From Hungateiclostridiaceae bacterium UBA3934 (GTDB lineage Bacteria > Bacillota > Clostridia > Acetivibrionales > DTU013), in the NCBI GenBank assembly GCA_002385815.1, contig DGEE01000072.1:9511-27447 (forward strand): 17,937 bases of DNA. The letters are read 5' to 3'. This document shows, in pieces, positions 14,304 through 17,937 of this stretch; position 1 is the stretch's first letter, and every line of letters starts with the position of its first letter. Under the pieces are notes generated by a model. The model searched no databases and was not told the origin of the DNA. It saw only the letters and a list, made by a program, of their open reading frames with translations. A program made the position numbers and the translations under genes.

Positions 14304-15014
14304 ATGAAATATGCTGTGGATCTGCATATACATACGGCACTCTCACCATGTGCCGACAAAGACATGACGCCAAACAACATAGTCAATATGGCGGTCCTGA
14401 AAGGTCTCGATGCCATTGCTGTCACAGACCACAATTCAGGTGCGAATCTGAGGGCGATAAGTATATGTGCGCAAAAGAACGGCCTTGTTTTTATTCCCGG
14501 AATTGAAGTGGAAACATCTGAAGAAATCCACGTAGTATGCCTCATGCCCGATCTTGGGAGCATGTCCGGCCTGCAGAGCGCAGTGCAGCAGGCACTGCCA
14601 CTGATAGACAACCGTCCTGAAATATTCGGCAGACAGTTCATTATGGATGAAAACGATGATATAACAGGTGAAGAGCCTCGTATGCTGCTGACGGCCACCC
14701 GTCTGACGCTGGATGAGGTGGTCAGGCTTGTACGGGATCTGGGCGGTGCTGCTATCCCGGCACATACAGACAGATCCTCCTACAGTATCCTGTCGAATCT
14801 TGGCTTCGTACCGGAAGAGCTTGATATAAGGTATCTTGAGATTTCCAGGGACTGCGATGAAGCCCGGTTCAGAGCGATGCATCCGGAACTGGACATTTAC
14901 CGGTCCATAAGATCATCGGATGCACATTATCTCGGCGACATCCTGGAAAGGGAAAGTATGCTGGAGTTGGATGAGCTGAGTGCTGAGGCGATAATCCGAA
15001 AGCTCACCACATAA
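14304..15014 (+). CDS. PHP-domain metal-dependent phosphoesterase
   Basis: A 236-residue member of the PHP superfamily (polymerase and histidinol phosphatase), hydrolases of phosphate esters with two or three metals. Metal ligands are visible at the expected positions: H8 and H10 (DLHIHTALSPC), D42-H43 (VTDHNSG), E68/E70 and H76 (GIEVETSEEIHVV), H154 (IPAHTDRSS), and D206 and H208 (SSDAHYL). The active site is thus intact. The substrate is unknown; relatives act on nucleoside bisphosphates, histidinol phosphate or phospho-proteins. GGGAGAAG supplies the ribosome site. It is the last gene before the Rex-controlled hydrogenase operon. PHP genes recur beside hydrogenase-sensor genes in Clostridia, suggesting it belongs to the signalling cassette, for example by degrading a small messenger (inference). 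Confidence 0.87.
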   Translation: MKYAVDLHIHTALSPCADKDMTPNNIVNMAVLKGLDAIAVTDHNSGANLRAISICAQKNGLVFIPGIEVETSEEIHVVCLMPDLGSMSGLQSAVQQALPLIDNRPEIFGRQFIMDENDDITGEEPRMLLTATRLTLDEVVRLVRDLGGAAIPAHTDRSSYSILSNLGFVPEELDIRYLEISRDCDEARFRAMHPELDIYRSIRSSDAHYLGDILERESMLELDELSAEAIIRKLTT

Positions 15015-15134
15015 CCGTGCCGGTTTCAACCACCGTATATGCGCATATTGATTTCAATTTACAGGTATGGCAATCCGGATGCGCTTGTTGTATAATGTAT
15101 ACAAAATGACCCATAAAAATTATTGAATTAACAG
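15015..15134 (+). other. Upstream part of the intergenic region before hydrogenase operon 2
   Basis: No gene seen. A short stem AACCG-TGC-CGGTT (15013-15025) follows the PHP stop without a T run. A perfect 12-bp palindrome ATATGCGCATAT (15037-15048) could be an operator. A second perfect -10 hexamer, TATAAT (15091-15096), lacks a good -35. Confidence 0.3.
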
Positions 15135-15163
15135 TTGAATTGAAACTGCATCTTTGCTATAAT
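15135..15163 (+). promoter_or_regulatory. Promoter of hydrogenase operon 2
   Basis: TTGAAT (15135-15140), a 17-base spacer and a perfect TATAAT (15158-15163). It is the strongest promoter match in the window, and its expected transcription start falls at or just before the Rex operator. Confidence 0.78.
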
Positions 15164-15172
15164 GGCATTGAA

Positions 15173-15190
15173 TTGTTAAATACTTAACAA
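15173..15190 (+). promoter_or_regulatory. Rex operator (perfect consensus)
   Basis: TTGTTAA (15173-15179), ATAC, TTAACAA (15184-15190), identical at all 14 specified positions to the Rex binding consensus of Firmicutes. It begins 9 bases after the -10 element, so bound Rex should block initiation. Rex releases DNA when NADH/NAD+ rises, which would switch on the hydrogenase when reducing power accumulates. The rex gene itself is not in the window. Confidence 0.87.
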
Positions 15191-15300
15191 CTGTGTTTGA
15201 TACTGAAATGTGAATAATAACTAAGGATAAAAAACATATCCAAAAGTGCAAATAATAAGCATACACGAATCAATAACAAAAGGACTGGGGGGCATGCAAA

Positions 15301-15795
15301 ATGAGCAGTAAAAACTGCTGCTGCGGATGCGTCGATGAAAAGGAACGCAAGCTGCAGGAAATAATCGACAAGTATAAAGAATCAAAGGGAGCACTGATCC
15401 CTGTACTCCACGAAGCTCAGGAATTGTATGGATATCTGCCCATGAGTGTTCAGAAAAAGATATCTGAAGGAATGGGGGTTCCACTGGCAGAGATATATGG
15501 AGTAGTAACGTTTTATACCCAGTTTTATCTCAAGCCGAAAGGAAGATTCCGTATCAATGTCTGTCTTGGCACTGCATGCTATGTCAAGGGTGCCAACCTG
15601 ATAATGGATAAGCTTCAGGAGAAGCTTGGGATACATGTGGGAGACTGTACCGAAGACGGCAAGTTCTCGCTGGAGGCATGCCGCTGTATCGGAGCATGCG
15701 GTCTTGCACCAGTAATAATGATAAATGATGACGTCTATGGAAGATTGACACCTGATGACGTGGAAGGCGTCCTGGAGAAATATAAGGATCTGTAA
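15301..15795 (+). CDS. NuoE/HydC-like [2Fe-2S] subunit of bifurcating-type hydrogenase (operon 2)
   Basis: The 164-residue thioredoxin-fold [2Fe-2S] subunit, paralogous to the gene at 4690. Cluster ligands are C88-x4-C93 (VCLGTACYVKG) and C129-x3-C133 (RCIGACGLAP). The N-terminus is unusually Cys-rich (NCCCGC, residues 5-10), outside the known cluster site. The start is the ATG at 15301, with GGACTGGGGGG upstream. An earlier ATG at 15294 is out of frame and ends after five codons. The leader from the Rex-controlled promoter is about 130 bases. It is the first gene of the second operon and is expected to feed electrons together with the NuoF-like subunit at 16781. Confidence 0.92.
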   Translation: MSSKNCCCGCVDEKERKLQEIIDKYKESKGALIPVLHEAQELYGYLPMSVQKKISEGMGVPLAEIYGVVTFYTQFYLKPKGRFRINVCLGTACYVKGANLIMDKLQEKLGIHVGDCTEDGKFSLEACRCIGACGLAPVIMINDDVYGRLTPDDVEGVLEKYKDL

Positions 15796-15822
15796 TGACT
15801 ATGTACAGGAGGTATCCCGGGC

Positions 15823-16389
15823 TTGAGAGAGATCGCGCTGCACATCCTCGATATAATGCAGAATTCTGTGGCAGCCGGTGCAGGCAGGATCGGGGTATCG
15901 GTGACAGCAGGTAACGATACAGGGATGATCACCGCAGTGATCGACGATGACGGCTGTGGTATGGACGAAAGAACACTTCAGGAAGTCACCGACCCGTTCA
16001 CGACATCAAGGACCACCAGGAAAGTCGGTCTGGGGATACCGCTGCTGAGGAGCTCCTGTATGAGGTCAGGCGGAAACTTCAGCATAACGTCGCAAAAGGG
16101 TCATGGCACAAAGGTCACCGCTTCATTTGGAAAGGATCATATCGACAGGCCTGTACTTGGCGATCTGGCCGGTGTAGTTGCAGATATGTCTGCATCCTTT
16201 CCGAAGATCGACATCCGGCTGGAGCTGATATCGGGGGAAGAATGCTTTACCTACAGCTCCGCAGAGGCAGCACGCATACTTGGAGAAGTGCCTTTGTCTG
16301 AGCCCGCGGTGATCGAATGGCTGAAAGAGTATATAAGTGAAGGCATAAAACACATTTTCGGAGGTGTATTGGATGAAATCGCTGGCTGA
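15823..16389 (+). CDS. GHKL-type ATP-binding protein within hydrogenase operon 2
   Basis: A 188-residue stand-alone histidine-kinase-like ATPase domain. The N box is DIMQNS (10-15), the G1 box DDDGCGM (41-47) and the G2 region KVGLGIPLL (67-75), so ATP binding looks intact. The phospho-acceptor His helix of true sensor kinases is absent, and a C-terminal extension of about 80 residues (GKDHIDRP onward) is of unknown fold. The start is TTG at 15823 with AGGAGGT ten bases upstream; the first ATG lies within the N box and cannot be the start. It overlaps the next gene by 17 bases. Its place among structural subunits suggests coordinated expression and a role in regulating or maturing the hydrogenase, possibly with the ATPase at 12005. 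This is inferred. Confidence 0.85.
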   Translation: MREIALHILDIMQNSVAAGAGRIGVSVTAGNDTGMITAVIDDDGCGMDERTLQEVTDPFTTSRTTRKVGLGIPLLRSSCMRSGGNFSITSQKGHGTKVTASFGKDHIDRPVLGDLAGVVADMSASFPKIDIRLELISGEECFTYSSAEAARILGEVPLSEPAVIEWLKEYISEGIKHIFGGVLDEIAG

Positions 16390-16750
16390 ACTGGAACAGA
16401 TAAGACAGAGAACTCTTGATCAGATAAAGATGAGAACCAACAAGGATGGTATTCGTATAGTAGTAGGCATGGCGACCTGTGGTATAGCAGCAGGGGCCAG
16501 GCCTGTGATGAACAAGCTGGTCGAAGAGATCGGAAAACGGAAGCTTGGGGATGTATCAGTATCCATGACAGGCTGTATCGGTGTTTGCAAACTTGAGCCA
16601 ATAGTTGAGGTAATCAACGCAGACGGCACAAAGGTCACATATGTGAAGATGACCCCTGAAAAAGCATCGAGAGTTATCGCCGAACACATAGTAAACGGAA
16701 GAGTATGTCAGGATCTTACTATCACGGCTGCCGAAGAAGCAGAGAAATAA
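16373..16750 (+). CDS. HndB-like (2Fe-2S) ferredoxin-domain protein (operon 2)
   Basis: A 125-residue thioredoxin-like ferredoxin related to HndB of NADP-reducing hydrogenases and to the N-terminal domain of NuoF-like subunits. Cys residues are C36 (MATCGIAAGARP), C68 and C72 (TGCIGVC), and C112 near the C-terminus. The second Cys of the usual C-x4-C pair is replaced (A41 region), so a standard four-Cys cluster would need another ligand. I recall the same TCGIAAGA pattern in HndB relatives. The ATG at 16373 follows GGAGGTG by six bases; a GTG at 16364 lies inside that ribosome site. The coding region overlaps the ATPase gene by 17 bases, implying translational coupling. The NuoF-like gene starts 30 bases after its stop. 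Confidence 0.87.
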   Translation: MKSLAELEQIRQRTLDQIKMRTNKDGIRIVVGMATCGIAAGARPVMNKLVEEIGKRKLGDVSVSMTGCIGVCKLEPIVEVINADGTKVTYVKMTPEKASRVIAEHIVNGRVCQDLTITAAEEAEK

Positions 16751-16780
16751 AACACTTACGAATTGCGGGGAGGGAGCAAA

Positions 16781-17937
16781 ATGGATTTTTACAGAGCCCA
16801 CGTGCTGATTTGCGGAGGTACAGGCTGTACTTCATCAAATTCGAATAAGATCAAGCAGGAACTTGAAGCTCAGATAAATAAAAATAATCTGGAAAAAGAA
16901 ATAAAACTGGTCACTACAGGCTGTTTCGGACTCTGTGCCGAGGGCCCCATCATCGTCGTATATCCTGAGGGAGTCATGTACACGATGGTAAGGGAAGAGG
17001 ACGTTGAAGAGATCGTCAATGAGCACTTTATCAAGGGCAGACCGGTAAAAAGGCTCATGGCAGGCGACAAGGAGACAGAAGATACTACGACATCACTGGA
17101 CAGTGTCGACTTCTTCCAGCGTCAGGTCAGGATAGCACTGAGAAACTGCGGCGTCATCAATCCTGAGAATATCGACGAATATATAGCATATGACGGGTAC
17201 AGGGCGCTGGCAAAGGCACTGACTGAGATGACACCTGAACAGGTGATCGATGAGATCAAAAAGTCCGGCCTCAGAGGCAGAGGCGGCGCTGGTTTCCCCA
17301 CCGGCCTGAAGTGGGAATTGACGATGAAGGCCAAAGGGGACAAAAAATACGTATGCTGCAATGCTGACGAAGGTGACCCGGGCGCATTCATGGACAGAAG
17401 TATACTGGAGGGAGATCCCCACAGCATAATCGAGGCAATGACCATAGCGGGCTATGCCATCGGATCTGACCAGGGATATATCTATGTCAGAGCCGAGTAT
17501 CCCATCGCTGTGAAAAGACTCCAGATAGCCATAGATCAGGCAAAGGAATACGGATTGCTGGGCAAGAACATTTTCGGCACCGATTTCAGCTTCGATCTGG
17601 AACTGAGACTCGGCGCAGGTGCATTCGTGTGTGGTGAAGAGACAGCACTGATCACCTCCATCGAAGGCCACAGGGGCGAGCCTACACCCAAACCCCCATT
17701 CCCTGCAGTCAGTGGTCTCTGGAAGAAGCCAACGCTTCTCAATAACGTCGAGACATATGCAAACATCCCGGTCATCCTGAACAAAGGTGCTGACTGGTTC
17801 ACGAAGATAGGTTCTGAGAAGAGCAAGGGCACAAAGGTGTTTGCGGTCGGCGGAAACATCAACAACACAGGACTTGTGGAAATACCCATCGGTACCACAT
17901 TGAGAGAGGTAATATACGATATAGGCGGCGGTATACC
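16781..17937 (+). CDS. NuoF/HydB-like NADH-binding flavoprotein subunit of hydrogenase (operon 2, 3' end outside window)
   Basis: The electron-input subunit, with 385 codons visible before the window ends. Residues 1-95 are a thioredoxin-like [2Fe-2S] domain (C11, C16, C48, C52). Residues ~110 onward are the NuoF core with GRGGAGFPTG at 166-175 (FMN/NADH site), CNADEGDPGAFMDRS, the FVCGEETAL segment and the start of the SLBB region. GGGGAGGGAG precedes the ATG. It is clearly paralogous to the first half of the fusion protein at 5208. Its C-terminal half, which would show whether it has two ferredoxin clusters (usual HydB) or a second GltD fusion, is not visible. A catalytic HydA gene would be expected next. 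Confidence 0.93.
   Translation, partial: MDFYRAHVLICGGTGCTSSNSNKIKQELEAQINKNNLEKEIKLVTTGCFGLCAEGPIIVVYPEGVMYTMVREEDVEEIVNEHFIKGRPVKRLMAGDKETEDTTTSLDSVDFFQRQVRIALRNCGVINPENIDEYIAYDGYRALAKALTEMTPEQVIDEIKKSGLRGRGGAGFPTGLKWELTMKAKGDKKYVCCNADEGDPGAFMDRSILEGDPHSIIEAMTIAGYAIGSDQGYIYVRAEYPIAVKRLQIAIDQAKEYGLLGKNIFGTDFSFDLELRLGAGAFVCGEETALITSIEGHRGEPTPKPPFPAVSGLWKKPTLLNNVETYANIPVILNKGADWFTKIGSEKSKGTKVFAVGGNINNTGLVEIPIGTTLREVIYDIGGGI

Noticed and set aside
15091..15096. A second TATAAT as an alternative promoter for hydrogenase operon 2
   Set aside because: No acceptable -35 hexamer was found at 16-18 bases (TGGCAA is poor). The promoter at 15135-15163 is clearly better and is the one positioned at the Rex operator.
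1..17937. CRISPR arrays, insertion sequences, phage or conjugation genes
   Set aside because: No regularly spaced repeats, transposase motifs, terminal inverted repeats or mobile-element proteins were seen on either strand.

Overview
The window reads as a chromosomal segment from an anaerobic, fermentative member of the Clostridia (Firmicutes), probably a cellulose or cellodextrin degrader. The reasons are: a cellobiose phosphorylase that closely resembles, from memory, the enzyme of Clostridium (Acetivibrio) thermocellum; a DUF3502-type sugar-binding protein; strong AGGAGG-like ribosome sites; A+T-rich promoters; heavy AGA/AGG arginine and ATA isoleucine codon use; and two multimeric [FeFe]-hydrogenase operons. 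All supported genes are on the + strand. No tRNA, rRNA, insertion sequence, phage gene or CRISPR array was seen.

Region 1 (1-4222) is sugar uptake and breakdown: the end of an ABC-transporter solute-binding protein, a strong hairpin, cellobiose phosphorylase, and a near-perfect intrinsic terminator. Region 2 (about 4223-10137) starts with a 467-base gene-free stretch that holds a promoter candidate, several hairpins and an imperfect Rex operator. It is followed by a tight three-gene operon: a NuoE-like subunit, an unusual 1047-residue protein in which a NuoF-like flavoprotein is fused to a GltD/NfnB-like NADPH:FAD module, and a complete [FeFe]-hydrogenase catalytic subunit. Region 3 (10138-11570) is a single gene for a secreted stalk-domain protein with its own promoter and terminator.

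Region 4 (11580-15014) is a probable operon with no obvious catalytic job in metabolism: DRTGG protein, anti-sigma-factor-like ATPase, a divergent sensory-type [FeFe]-hydrogenase homologue, a second DRTGG protein, and a PHP-domain protein. Region 5 (15015-end) opens with a very good promoter followed immediately by a perfect Rex operator. It encodes a second bifurcating-type hydrogenase set: NuoE-like subunit, a GHKL ATPase gene inserted in the operon, a [2Fe-2S] HndB-like subunit, and a NuoF-like subunit cut by the window edge. A catalytic HydA would be expected just beyond.

Taken together (inference), sugar oxidation would produce NADH and reduced ferredoxin, and two redox-controlled hydrogenase complexes would dispose of the electrons as H2. 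The first is wired for NADPH through its GltD-like module, and the second has the usual NADH-type layout. Rex (NADH/NAD+ sensing) would set transcription, and the region 4 cassette may add a second input from H2 or redox state through the hydrogenase-like sensor and its ATPase, DRTGG and PHP partners. The best candidates for something new are the NuoF-GltD fusion hydrogenase and the sensory cassette, including its GHKL ATPase embedded among structural genes.
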